In this document: positions 1 through 10,109 of the stretch, in pieces
How positions within the stretch are numbered: the first letter of the stretch is position 1
Layout: every line of letters begins with the position of its first letter
Assembly (NCBI RefSeq): GCF_029167645.1
Contig: NZ_CP119147.1
Location: 4,978,501-5,042,500, forward strand
Source of the DNA: Streptomyces sp. AM 2-1-1
GTDB taxonomy: Bacteria > Actinomycetota > Actinomycetes > Streptomycetales > Streptomycetaceae
DNA length: 64,000 bases
Direction of reading: 5' to 3'
Notes under the pieces: generated by a model
Told to the model about the DNA's origin: nothing
Seen by the model: the letters and a program-made list of their open reading frames with translations, nothing else
Databases searched by the model: none
Made by a program: the position numbers and the translations under genes

Positions 1-1
1 G

Positions 2-253
2 GACCCGGAACGCGAACGGCCCGGCCTCAGCTTCCAGCGGGAAGCGATCCACGTCACTCCCGTCTGGCCGCCCGAGCCGGGGACCCAGCAGATGCAGGCG
101 CACCTCGATCTCCAGGTCGACGACCTCGACGGGGAGACCGCCCGCGCCTGCGCCCTCGGAGCGACGCTGGAGGAGTACCAGCCGCAGGAGGACGTGCGCG
201 TCCTCCGGGATCCGCACGGCCACCTCTTCTGCCTCTTCCTGCCGGGCGCCTGA
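2..253 (+). CDS. VOC-fold (glyoxalase-like) protein, 3' part only
   Basis: The window opens inside this gene. The frame starting at base 2 is open to a TGA at 251-253 and encodes 83 residues. The C-terminal signature of glyoxalase/bleomycin-resistance (VOC) proteins is visible: a strand ending in AHLDLQVDDLDG, a helix rich in Ala and Glu, and a closing DPHGHLFCLFLP strand that normally carries a metal- or substrate-binding position. Actinobacterial VOC proteins are often two such modules long, so the missing 5' part could hold a first half. Substrate cannot be told. A hairpin follows 10 bases after the stop. Confidence 0.75.
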   Translation, partial: DPERERPGLSFQREAIHVTPVWPPEPGTQQMQAHLDLQVDDLDGETARACALGATLEEYQPQEDVRVLRDPHGHLFCLFLPGA

Positions 254-263
254 GCCGCTGGGA

Positions 264-303
264 CCGCACCGGGAAAGGCACCCAGTGCCCTTCTCCGGTG
301 CGG
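264..303 (+). terminator. Hairpin after the VOC gene
   Basis: A 9-bp perfect stem (264-272 with 295-303) encloses a second 5-bp stem (277-281 with 285-289) over a CCA loop. It starts 11 bases after the VOC stop codon. There is no T-tract, which is common for Streptomyces terminators. Most likely it ends the VOC transcript. Confidence 0.6.
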
Positions 304-388
304 CTCAGATGAGCGAGGGAAATGCACCTTTTCGTCCCTCAGTACGGCGTCGAGGGCCGGTCCGCGCCGTGCGGGGTCGGCAGGTGTT

Positions 389-433
389 CTCGACAGGGGT
401 CCCGTCCGGAGGTCGGACGGGACCCCTGTCGAG
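389..433. terminator. Long perfect inverted repeat upstream of ppdK
   Basis: Arms 389-408 and 414-433 are fully complementary over 20 bp around a GAGGT loop. It lies in the 594-base non-coding stretch between the VOC gene and ppdK, 86 bases after the first hairpin and more than 400 bases before the ppdK start. It may be a second terminator insulating ppdK, or part of a small RNA. The rest of 304-847 shows no convincing gene; a smaller dyad GCTCA-AA-TGAGC sits at 517-528. Confidence 0.5.
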
Positions 434-847
434 GACGATGCGTCCGCCGCGTGTCCGCATGGTGGTATCCGAGGGCTCCGGAGGACGTGATCCTTGCCAC
501 GCCTGAGGCATGTTTGGCTCAAATGAGCGCTCGACTGATGTCGCAACTTCTCAAATGATGGCACTGCGTGCCAGATGTGCGGACTTTGATCGATCGACGC
601 CATGCTCACCCCCTGTGGCGATCCGGCGCCGGTCCATGAGCGGAGCGTCACCCCGCGTTCGGGAGGTGAACGCATTCGCCGGTGGGGTGGTGAGGCCCCG
701 TCACTTTCGATCTGCTGGCAGACGGGTGGTTGCGGTCGCACGATGGAGAAGTGGACGTCACCGGATGCCTTCGATCTGGGTATGTTCCTGGCCGTCAGGG
801 CAGCCACCGTCGGGGGCACCCACCGCGTCCGCAAGGAGTCGAGACCC

Positions 848-3559
<2,712 letters not shown>

Positions 3560-3642
3560 CCCCCGTCCGGCCCCTGTTCTCCGGAGCCGCCGCCCGTGCC
3601 GCGTCCCACCCCTCGCCCAGGCCCGGCAGCGCCTCCGGAACC

Positions 3643-3679
3643 GGAGCGGCGGCACCCTGTGCGGGGGTGCCGCCGCTCC
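3643..3679. terminator. Bidirectional terminator between ppdK and the ketosynthase gene
   Basis: A perfect 14-bp stem (3643-3656 with 3666-3679) and 9-base loop between two convergent genes. It probably stops transcription from both sides. Confidence 0.7.
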
Positions 3680-3708
3680 ACCCCGTCCGGGGGATGTCCC
3701 CGGCGGGG

Positions 3709-4923
3709 TCAGACGGCGGTGAAGAGCAGGGCGGCGTTCTGGCCGCCGAAACCGAAGGAGTTGGAGACGGCGGCAGCCAGAGCGGTGGGGCGGGGCGCGC
3801 CGGTGACCACGTCCAGCTCCAGGCCCGGCTCCTGACGGGTGAGGCCTGCGGTCGGCGGGACGAGCTGCTCCTCGAGGGTGAGGACCGTCAGGGCCGCCTC
3901 GATGGCACCGGCCGCGCCCAGCGCGTGACCGAGGACGCCCTTGGCGGCGGTCACCGGCGGCGGGGCGCCGTCGAAGAGCCGCAGCAGCGCCCTGGCTTCG
4001 GCGGCATCACCCGCGGGGGTGGACGTGCCGTGCGCGTTGACGTGACCGATCTCTCCGGGAGCGCAGCCCGCGTCGGCGAGTGCGGCCCGCAGGGCGTACT
4101 CGGCGCCCCGGCCCTCCGGGTGCGGGGCGACGGGGTGGTGGGCGTCGGCGGTCGCACCGAACCCGCGCAGCAGTGCCCGGGTGCGTACGCCCCGGCTCCG
4201 CGCGTGGTCCGGGTGTTCGAGGACGAGGACGGCGGCCCCCTCGGAGAGGACGAATCCGTCGCGGTCCGCGTCGAACGGGCGGGACGCCCGCTCCGGCGCA
4301 CCCCGTGAGAGGGCCCGCATCTGCGTGAAGCAGGTCGCCGTCATCCGGGACCGCGCCGACTCGGCCCCGCCGGCCAGTACCAGGTCACAGGTGCCGGCGG
4401 CGATCAGGTCACGGGCGACACCGAGCGCGGTGGCGCCCGAGGCGCAGGCGCTGGCGACGGTGAAGTTGGGACCGCGCAGGCCGAGGTCGAGGGCGATCTC
4501 GGCGGCGGCCATGCTGGGCACGCTGCGGGGCAGCGCCAGCGGGGACACCAGATGGGGCTCGTCCCGGCCGAGCCGGGGGAACTCCCGGCCGTACGTCTCC
4601 AGGCTGTTGCTGCCGACACCGAGGACGACGCCGATCCGGTCGGCGTTCCAGGTGGCCGGGTCCAGTCCGGCGTCCGCCACGGCCTGGCGGGCGGCCACCA
4701 GGGCGAGCTGGCAGAAACGGTCCAGCCGACGGGCCAGACGGCGGCCGTGGACGGCCTCCGGATCGAAGTCGGCCCGGCAGGAGATGTCGACGGGGAGCCC
4801 CGCCAGTTCGGGATCGGTCCGGGCGAGACTCCTCCCCGCGCACACCGAGGTCCAGGTCGCGGCGGTGTCCGGACCCGCGGGGGTGATCATGCCGAGGCCG
4901 GTGACGGCGGCTTCACCCGGCAC
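3709..4923 (-). CDS. Beta-ketoacyl-ACP synthase (FabF-like), second ketosynthase of the acyl-ACP cluster
   Basis: A 404-residue thiolase-fold condensing enzyme of the FabF/KS-alpha type. It should condense an acyl chain with malonyl-ACP by decarboxylation. All catalytic elements are present: Cys160 in SACASGAT, His in NAHGTSTPAGD, Lys and the second His in AAKGVLGHALGAAG. It is therefore not a chain-length factor, which would have lost the Cys. It starts at GTG 4923 and overlaps the end of the desaturase gene by 11 bases, so translation is probably coupled. It shares clear sequence with the other ketosynthase at 7470-8696 (LAGL-VDISCR and GRRLARR-DR blocks), suggesting duplication. It is the last gene of the minus-strand cluster. 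Confidence 0.9.
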   Translation of the reverse strand: MPGEAAVTGLGMITPAGPDTAATWTSVCAGRSLARTDPELAGLPVDISCRADFDPEAVHGRRLARRLDRFCQLALVAARQAVADAGLDPATWNADRIGVVLGVGSNSLETYGREFPRLGRDEPHLVSPLALPRSVPSMAAAEIALDLGLRGPNFTVASACASGATALGVARDLIAAGTCDLVLAGGAESARSRMTATCFTQMRALSRGAPERASRPFDADRDGFVLSEGAAVLVLEHPDHARSRGVRTRALLRGFGATADAHHPVAPHPEGRGAEYALRAALADAGCAPGEIGHVNAHGTSTPAGDAAEARALLRLFDGAPPPVTAAKGVLGHALGAAGAIEAALTVLTLEEQLVPPTAGLTRQEPGLELDVVTGAPRPTALAAAVSNSFGFGGQNAALLFTAV

Positions 4924-5956
4924 GGTGGGCCCCTTCGGCGGTGACGGCCGCCCCGGTGGCCGCGGTCCCCCCGTCGGCGAGGGCGGCGGCGACGGCCGCG
5001 GTCCCGGGGTCGAGCGCGGCCATCCGCCGGTACAGGCGGCGGGAGCGCTCGGCCGCCCGCTCCAGGTGTTCCAGATGGGCGCCGATACGGTCCTGCGCCT
5101 GCCGCCCGAGAGGTCCGAGGCCGCTCCGGGTGAGGGCGGCGAAGTGGCGCAGCAGCGGATGCAGCACGTGCTCGCGGTGGACGTCGAGGTCGTAGATGCC
5201 CGCGGCGGCGATGCGCAGGGCCCGGGTGCGGAAGCCGGGCAGCGTGGTCCCGGGCATCCGGAACCCGCACACCACGTCGGCGAGGGCGTGCAGGGCGGCG
5301 TCCGGGGCCTGGGCGAGCGCCTCGCCGAACAGGTCGCGGTAGAAGAGCATGTGGAGGTTCTCGTCGGCGGCGATCCGTGCCATCAGCCGCTCGCCCAGCG
5401 GGTCGCCGCAGGCCCGGCCCGCGTTGCGGTGGGCCTGGCGGGTGGCGAGCTCCTGGACGGTGACGTACGCCAGCGCGTGCAGCGAGGTGGGCTGGTCGCT
5501 GCGGTAACCGGTACCGACCTGGACCATCCGCCGCTCCTCGAGGTCCACCGGGTCCACGGCGCGGCGGGCGTGCAGATAGGCGCGCAGTACGTCGGCGTGA
5601 CGCCCCTCCTCCGCCGTCCAGCGGTGCACCCAGGTCCCCCAGGCGCCGTCGCGGCCGAAGCGGGTGGCGATCTCGAAGTGGTAGCTCGGCAGGTTGTCCT
5701 CGGTCAGGAGGTTGACGACGAGGGCGTCCCGCACGGCGCGGGGCAGCGCGCACTGGTCCGGGTCCCAGGGGGCGCCGTCGAGCGGCCCGTCGAAGTCGCG
5801 GGCCGCGCTCCAGGGGACGTACCGGTGGGGCATCCAGTCGCGGGCGGTGGAGAGGTGACGGTCGAGCAGCCCGGCGACGGCCGGTTCGAGGTCGTGCAGG
5901 AGGTGTCCCACGGCGGTGGGACCGAGGCCCGGCGGGGTGGCGGGGGTGAGGGTCAT
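4913..5956 (-). CDS. Acyl-[ACP] desaturase-like di-iron protein
   Basis: A 347-residue ferritin-like di-iron protein of the acyl-ACP desaturase (DesA / stearoyl-ACP desaturase) family. The six expected iron ligands can be read: Glu86 (TEDNLPSYH), Glu117 and His120 (EEGRH), Glu169, Glu199 and His202 (DENLH). Soluble members introduce a double bond, or occasionally hydroxylate, an acyl chain carried on ACP using O2 and reduced ferredoxin. The ATG at 5956 overlaps the TGA of the P450 (ATGA), and its own stop overlaps the following ketosynthase start. This places it firmly in a coupled operon with a dedicated ACP. Regiochemistry and substrate are unknown. Confidence 0.88.
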   Translation of the reverse strand: MTLTPATPPGLGPTAVGHLLHDLEPAVAGLLDRHLSTARDWMPHRYVPWSAARDFDGPLDGAPWDPDQCALPRAVRDALVVNLLTEDNLPSYHFEIATRFGRDGAWGTWVHRWTAEEGRHADVLRAYLHARRAVDPVDLEERRMVQVGTGYRSDQPTSLHALAYVTVQELATRQAHRNAGRACGDPLGERLMARIAADENLHMLFYRDLFGEALAQAPDAALHALADVVCGFRMPGTTLPGFRTRALRIAAAGIYDLDVHREHVLHPLLRHFAALTRSGLGPLGRQAQDRIGAHLEHLERAAERSRRLYRRMAALDPGTAAVAAALADGGTAATGAAVTAEGAHRAG

Positions 5957-7266
5957 CGGAAGGCTCTCGGGGAGGTGGTGGTGAGGAGGCGGACGTGGCG
6001 CGGGAGGGCGATCCCGGTCATCGGCGCCGGGTTCTCGGCCGGGCGGAACAGCGGGTCGCCCGGAGCCGGGTCGTCGGCGAGGCGCAGCGAGGGGAAGCGG
6101 CTGAGCAGGGCGGGCAGGAACTCGCCCAGCTGGAGCCGGGCCAGGGCCGCGCCGAGGCAGTAGTGCAGGCCGACGCCGAAGGTCAGATGGGCGGTGGCGG
6201 CGGCCCGCGGGTCGCGGTTGGCGGCCGGCACCACGACCATCAGCCGCTGCTGGGCGGCGACGGGCACCCCGGCCAGCCGTCCGGCACGGGTCGCGACCCG
6301 GCCCACGACCGCCGCGGCCGGACGCTGCCGCAGCACCTCCTCCACGGCCGCACCCATGTCCCCGGGGCGCCGGCGCAGCGCGGCGGTCAGCTCGGGGCTG
6401 GCCAGGACGGCGTGCGCCGCGCTGGTCAGCGAGGACTGGACGGTCATGAAGCCGGTGACGAACAACTGGGCGGTGTGCACCACGATGTCGTCGGTCGCCA
6501 CACCGTCCGCCCGGGCGGCGGTGACCCAGGCGGAGAGGAAGTCCGACCCCGGGCACCGTTCGCGCTCCTGGACGACCCGCAGGAAGTAGCCGACCAGCGC
6601 GGCGTCGGCCTCGTCCGCGTCCTTGAGCTCCGCCTCGGTGGGGAAGAGCTCGGCGGCGGCGCTCCAGCGGTTGGTCCACTCCACGAGCATCGGGGCGTCC
6701 TCGTCGGGCAGCGACAGGACCTGGCACATGACGCGGGAGGGCAGCGGCCGGCTGACGTGCTCGGCCAGGTCGGCGACGCCCCCGCGGGCCAGCGCGGCGC
6801 CCAGGCCGTTGAGGCCGCTGTGGATCAGACCGGTCACCACCGGCCGCAGCGCGGCGAGCGCGGTGCGGTGGAAGCCCTGGGCCAGGTGGGCCCGGACGAC
6901 GGTGTGGCGGGGCGCGTTGGTGTTCGGCAGCGAGGTGGCGTTGCTCACGATGCTGCGGTGGTGGCGCCACCCGTCGGTGTGCGCGTCGCGCCAGGCGACG
7001 TCCGGAAGGATGTACGCCGGGTCGCGCAGCACGTGGCGGCACTCGTCGTAGCCGGTCACGACGAGCGCGTTCAGCGCCGGTACCGGAACGACCGGGCCGA
7101 GCCGGCGCAGTTGGTCGAAGACCGGGTACGGGTCCGCCTCGGTGCGCAGCCGGCGCAGCAGACGCATCACCTGCGTCTGCGGCCCGGGTGGCTCGGAGGC
7201 GGTGGCCGGCGACACGGTGGAGGGGGCGGCGGGGGGCGTCTGGGCGGACGGCAGGAGTGTGCTCAT
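5953..7266 (-). CDS. Cytochrome P450
   Basis: A 437-residue soluble P450. The haem-thiolate motif is FGVGLHYCLGA with Cys370, and the ExxR motif is in EEVLRQRP. The I-helix, normally A/G-G-x-D/E-T-T, reads FVTGFMTVQSS: the glycine and one threonine remain but the acidic residue is Met. That acid normally helps proton delivery, so the enzyme may use substrate-assisted chemistry or carry out an atypical reaction. The frame is open far upstream, but ATG 7266 (MSTLLPSAQ) with GGAGG about 11 bases before it begins the usual Pro/Ala-rich leader. Coupled by ATGA to the desaturase. A substrate bound to the cluster's ACP is an inference from context. Confidence 0.92.
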   Translation of the reverse strand: MSTLLPSAQTPPAAPSTVSPATASEPPGPQTQVMRLLRRLRTEADPYPVFDQLRRLGPVVPVPALNALVVTGYDECRHVLRDPAYILPDVAWRDAHTDGWRHHRSIVSNATSLPNTNAPRHTVVRAHLAQGFHRTALAALRPVVTGLIHSGLNGLGAALARGGVADLAEHVSRPLPSRVMCQVLSLPDEDAPMLVEWTNRWSAAAELFPTEAELKDADEADAALVGYFLRVVQERERCPGSDFLSAWVTAARADGVATDDIVVHTAQLFVTGFMTVQSSLTSAAHAVLASPELTAALRRRPGDMGAAVEEVLRQRPAAAVVGRVATRAGRLAGVPVAAQQRLMVVVPAANRDPRAAATAHLTFGVGLHYCLGAALARLQLGEFLPALLSRFPSLRLADDPAPGDPLFRPAENPAPMTGIALPRHVRLLTTTSPRAFR

Positions 7267-7469
7267 CGGATTCGGTGCCTCCAGTGGTTCACGGGGAGCG
7301 GCGGGTGCGCGCTCGGTGCTGTCACGGAGTACGGCGGGGGCGCCGTTCCGTGCGGTCCGGGGGGTACGCGGCGGGGACGGGCCGTCCGGAGTGCGGGTGG
7401 CCCCGGGGTGGCCGGCGGGGAGCGTCCTGGTGACGGGGCCGCGCGGGTCGCGGGCGGGGCGGTTCGGGG

Positions 7470-8696
7470 TCAGGAGGCCAGCAGGGCCAGCGCACTGTTC
7501 TGGCCGCCCAGCGCGGTGGAGACGCACAGCGCGGTGCGCCGCCCGCCGGCCCGGGGGGCCCGGGTGACGAGGTCGATCCCTCCGGCGAGGGTGGTGTCCG
7601 GTTCGGTGTGGTTCGCGGTCGGCGGGATGGTCCGGCGGGAGAGGGTGAGCACGCTCAGGGCGGCTTCGATGCCCCCCGAACCGGCCCCGGCGTGACCGAG
7701 GGTGGCCTTGGTGGCGGTGACCGGCGGGCGGTGCGGCAGCACCCGGGCCAGCCAGGACGCCTCGGCCGCGTCGTTGGCCCGCGTCGCCGCGCCGTGCGCG
7801 TTCACGTGCTCCACGTCCTCGGGCCGCCAGCGGGCATCGGCGAGCGCGGCGCGCACCGCCCGCTCGGCGCCTCGCCCTTCGGGGTGGACGGCGGCGACGT
7901 GGTGGGCGTCGCTCCCCGCCCCGTAACCCGCCGCGTGCGCCAGGACCGGGGCGCGGCGGGCCCGGGCGTACGCGGCGCGCTCCAGCACCAGGATTCCGGC
8001 CCCCTCGGCGACCACGAAGCCGTCCCGGTCCCGGCCGAAGGGGCGGGCCGCCTCGCACGGGTCGCCGGGCCGGGTGGACAGGACGCCCAACTGCGCGAAA
8101 GCGGTCACGGTGAGGGGGTGGCAGAGCGACTCGGCGCCTCCGGCCACCACGATGTCCAGGGCGCCCGAGCGCAGCAGGTCGCGGGCGACCCCGATCGCGG
8201 TGAGCCCGGAGGCACACCCTGCCGAGGTCGCGAAGTTCGGTCCGGCCGCCCCGAGATCGAGGGCGACCTCGGTCGCGCCCGCGCTGGGCAGGCTGCGGGG
8301 CAGCGCCATCGGCGGCACACTCTCGGGCCGGCCGGCCGCGAGCCGGTCGCAGATGTCGAGGAGGCCGTCCACGCTGGAGCCGCCCGAACCCATCACGACC
8401 CCCACCCGGGCCGGGTCCCAGTCCCCGTCGGTGAGGCCCGCCATGGCGAACGCCTCGCGGGCGGCGACCACGCCGAGCTGCGTGCCCCGGTCCATCCGGC
8501 GGGCCAGACGCCGCCCGAGCAGCGCGTCGGCGTCGAACTCCGGCACCCGGCAGGAGATGTCCACCCGCAGTCCGGCCAGCCGCGGGTCCCGGGCGGCCGT
8601 GGACACCCCCGCGAGGGCGGCCCGCCAGCCGGCCTCCACACCGATGCCGCCGGGCGTGACCAAGCCCAGGCCCGTCACCACGACACCGGCTCTCAC
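7470..8696 (-). CDS. Beta-ketoacyl-ACP synthase (FabF-like), first ketosynthase of the cluster
   Basis: A 408-residue condensing enzyme. The active-site Cys161 lies in SAGCASGL, the first His in NAHGAATRAND (HGT changed to HGA), and Lys and the second His in ATKATLGHAGAGSG. It is therefore formally competent, although less canonical than its paralogue at 3709-4923. GTG 8696 overlaps the ACP stop codon (GTGA), so ACP and this ketosynthase are translationally coupled. About 200 bases separate it from the P450, the only real gap in the cluster; no gene is evident there. The pair may act as a heterodimer as in type II polyketide systems or on different chain lengths; the sequence does not decide. 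Confidence 0.9.
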   Translation of the reverse strand: MRAGVVVTGLGLVTPGGIGVEAGWRAALAGVSTAARDPRLAGLRVDISCRVPEFDADALLGRRLARRMDRGTQLGVVAAREAFAMAGLTDGDWDPARVGVVMGSGGSSVDGLLDICDRLAAGRPESVPPMALPRSLPSAGATEVALDLGAAGPNFATSAGCASGLTAIGVARDLLRSGALDIVVAGGAESLCHPLTVTAFAQLGVLSTRPGDPCEAARPFGRDRDGFVVAEGAGILVLERAAYARARRAPVLAHAAGYGAGSDAHHVAAVHPEGRGAERAVRAALADARWRPEDVEHVNAHGAATRANDAAEASWLARVLPHRPPVTATKATLGHAGAGSGGIEAALSVLTLSRRTIPPTANHTEPDTTLAGGIDLVTRAPRAGGRRTALCVSTALGGQNSALALLAS

Positions 8697-9037
8697 GACT
8701 GGGCAGGCGCGACGGACAGGGCCTGGTCGAGCGAGGGGGCGGGGGCCGCGGGCCGGGCGTCGCCGGACGACGGGGAGAGGGACGGTGGGAGGGCCGCGCG
8801 GCCTGCCGGGGCCGGGGGAAGGGCCCGGCCGAACGCCTCCGCCATCTGACCGAGCGTGCTGTCGGGGCTCACCTCCACGTCCTCCAGCCGCACCCCGGTG
8901 CCCTCGGTGATGATCACCGCCAACTCCGCCAGGGAGAGCGAGTCCAGCTCCAGTTGACGGGCCGTGGCATCGGGACGCACCTGGTCCTCGTCCAGTCCGA
9001 ACTCCTCGACCAGCAACCTGGTCAGCATCTCGTACAT
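8693..9037 (-). CDS. Acyl carrier protein with a C-terminal Ala/Pro tail
   Basis: A 114-residue carrier protein. The phosphopantetheine site is Ser33 in LELDSLSLAEL. The four-helix domain ends near residue 75, and a Pro/Ala/Ser-rich tail of about 40 residues follows, which is unusual for a free-standing ACP. An ATG five codons earlier (9052) is also in frame. GGAGG at 9046-9050 lies inside that extension and 8 bases before ATG 9037, so 9037 is the better start. It is the first gene of the cluster and presumably tethers the acyl chain handled by both ketosynthases, the desaturase and the P450. Confidence 0.88.
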   Translation of the reverse strand: MYEMLTRLLVEEFGLDEDQVRPDATARQLELDSLSLAELAVIITEGTGVRLEDVEVSPDSTLGQMAEAFGRALPPAPAGRAALPPSLSPSSGDARPAAPAPSLDQALSVAPAQS

Positions 9038-9602
9038 CGCGCCGTCCTCCATGAAGTTGTTTCTTGCGCAAACACAGTCGCCAACGACGCCAGACGCTCC
9101 TGGTCACCCCGAAACGCCGATTCGCCAGGGTTGACACACGAGAGTCCCCGCATACGGCCGGGTGGCGGGGGGTGGCGCGACGGGAGGCGGGGTGGCGTGA
9201 CGGGGAGTGTCCGGGCCGCCCGGGGATTTCCGCCGCTCCGGTACGGGGGCCGGGGGTGGGGCGAGGCCGGGGCGGGGTCCGGGCCGGTGAGTGGCGGGTG
9301 GTCCCCGCGTGCCGCCTCTCCGCCGGCCCCGTCCCGCCGCCTCCGCTCGCCCCGCTCCTCCGTCCCGCCTCCCCGCCGGCCCCTCCCGCCCCGTCCCGCA
9401 CCGCTGCTTCCGGACTGCCGGGCCCGGGCGGATGTCCGGCGACCCCGCGCTCGCGGTCCTCGCGCCGCGCACGGCGGGGGATGTCAGTGGGCGCACGTAT
9501 GTTCAGTCGTGTTCCGCCACCGCCTCCGTGCGGCGCGGACCCCCTTTCACGTGCGGAGACCCGTTCGGGTCCGTGAAACCCCTCGTAGGCAAAGGAGATG
9601 AC
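9038..9602. promoter_or_regulatory. Divergent promoter region with a TTGCGCAA dyad
   Basis: This 565-base stretch separates the ACP cluster (minus) from the SWIM/MoxR cluster (plus). I see no credible gene in it. A perfect palindrome TTGCGCAA at 9064-9071, close upstream of the ACP start, could be an operator. On the plus side AAAGGAG (9591-9597) is the ribosome-binding site of the next gene. Confidence 0.4.
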
Positions 9603-10109
9603 GTGTCGTCAGCTGGGGAGAGGTCGAGCGTGGTGCGGGTCGTCCCGCCCGCCCGGCCGCGCAAGCTCGCCAAGGTCCCGTTCGTCGAACTGGCCGACGG
9701 GCGGCTGCAGGGCGTGGTGTCCAGCGGGTCGGACATCGAACGGGTCTACGTCTCCTCGGTCGAGACCAGGAGCTACGCCTACGCCTGCAGCACCAACAAC
9801 AACCGCCCCTGCGGCGGCGCGCGGGGCGGCTTCTGCAACCACATCCGCGCCCTGGTCAACGAGTCCGTCCTCCAGTACGGCGCCGAGCGGGTGGCCAGGT
9901 ACCTCAAGGCCGAGCCCACCGACGGCGAGCCGACCGCCCCGGGCATCACGGCCACCATGACGGCCGCCCGCCCCGGGCCGGCCGGTGGCACGGCCGCCGC
10001 ACCCGTCTTCAGCAGGTTCCTGCACCACCTCGCCTACCTCGAACTCGCGCCGACCACCCGGCCGTTGCCGGAGATGCAGTGGTTCCCGCCGACCAGGGCG
10101 GCCGCGTGA
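9603..10109 (+). CDS. SWIM-like zinc-finger protein, first gene of the MoxR/vWA cluster
   Basis: A 168-residue protein. Its central part has a Cys-x7-Cys-x6-Cys-x-His pattern ending in GFCNHIRALV. This resembles the metal-binding half of SWIM domains (CxC...CxH) with a wider first spacing. The N-terminus (RPRKLAKVPFVELADGRLQGVV) is a basic leader and a beta-hairpin. SWIM domains bind DNA or protein. GTG 9603 has AAAGGAG five bases upstream. The stop overlaps the ATG of the next gene (TGATG). The order SWIM, unknown, vWA, MoxR, DUF5682 recalls the E. coli yehQ/yehP/yehL/yehM set from memory, where a SWIM protein also accompanies a vWA and a MoxR ATPase. Confidence 0.65.
   Translation: MSSAGERSSVVRVVPPARPRKLAKVPFVELADGRLQGVVSSGSDIERVYVSSVETRSYAYACSTNNNRPCGGARGGFCNHIRALVNESVLQYGAERVARYLKAEPTDGEPTAPGITATMTAARPGPAGGTAAAPVFSRFLHHLAYLELAPTTRPLPEMQWFPPTRAAA

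Noticed and set aside
602..847. N-terminal extension of ppdK
   Set aside because: The extra 82 residues match nothing in PPDK, and GTG 848 has the good ribosome-binding site.
4181..6163. A 660-codon plus-strand frame opposite the ketosynthase and desaturase genes
   Set aside because: Low-complexity shadow of real genes with catalytic motifs on the minus strand.
7267..8217. Upstream extension of the P450 frame over the ketosynthase gene
   Set aside because: The added sequence is arginine/proline-rich and out of frame with the ketosynthase it overlaps; no P450 needs it.
7470..8696. Reading this ketosynthase as a chain-length factor
   Set aside because: The active-site Cys and both His are present.
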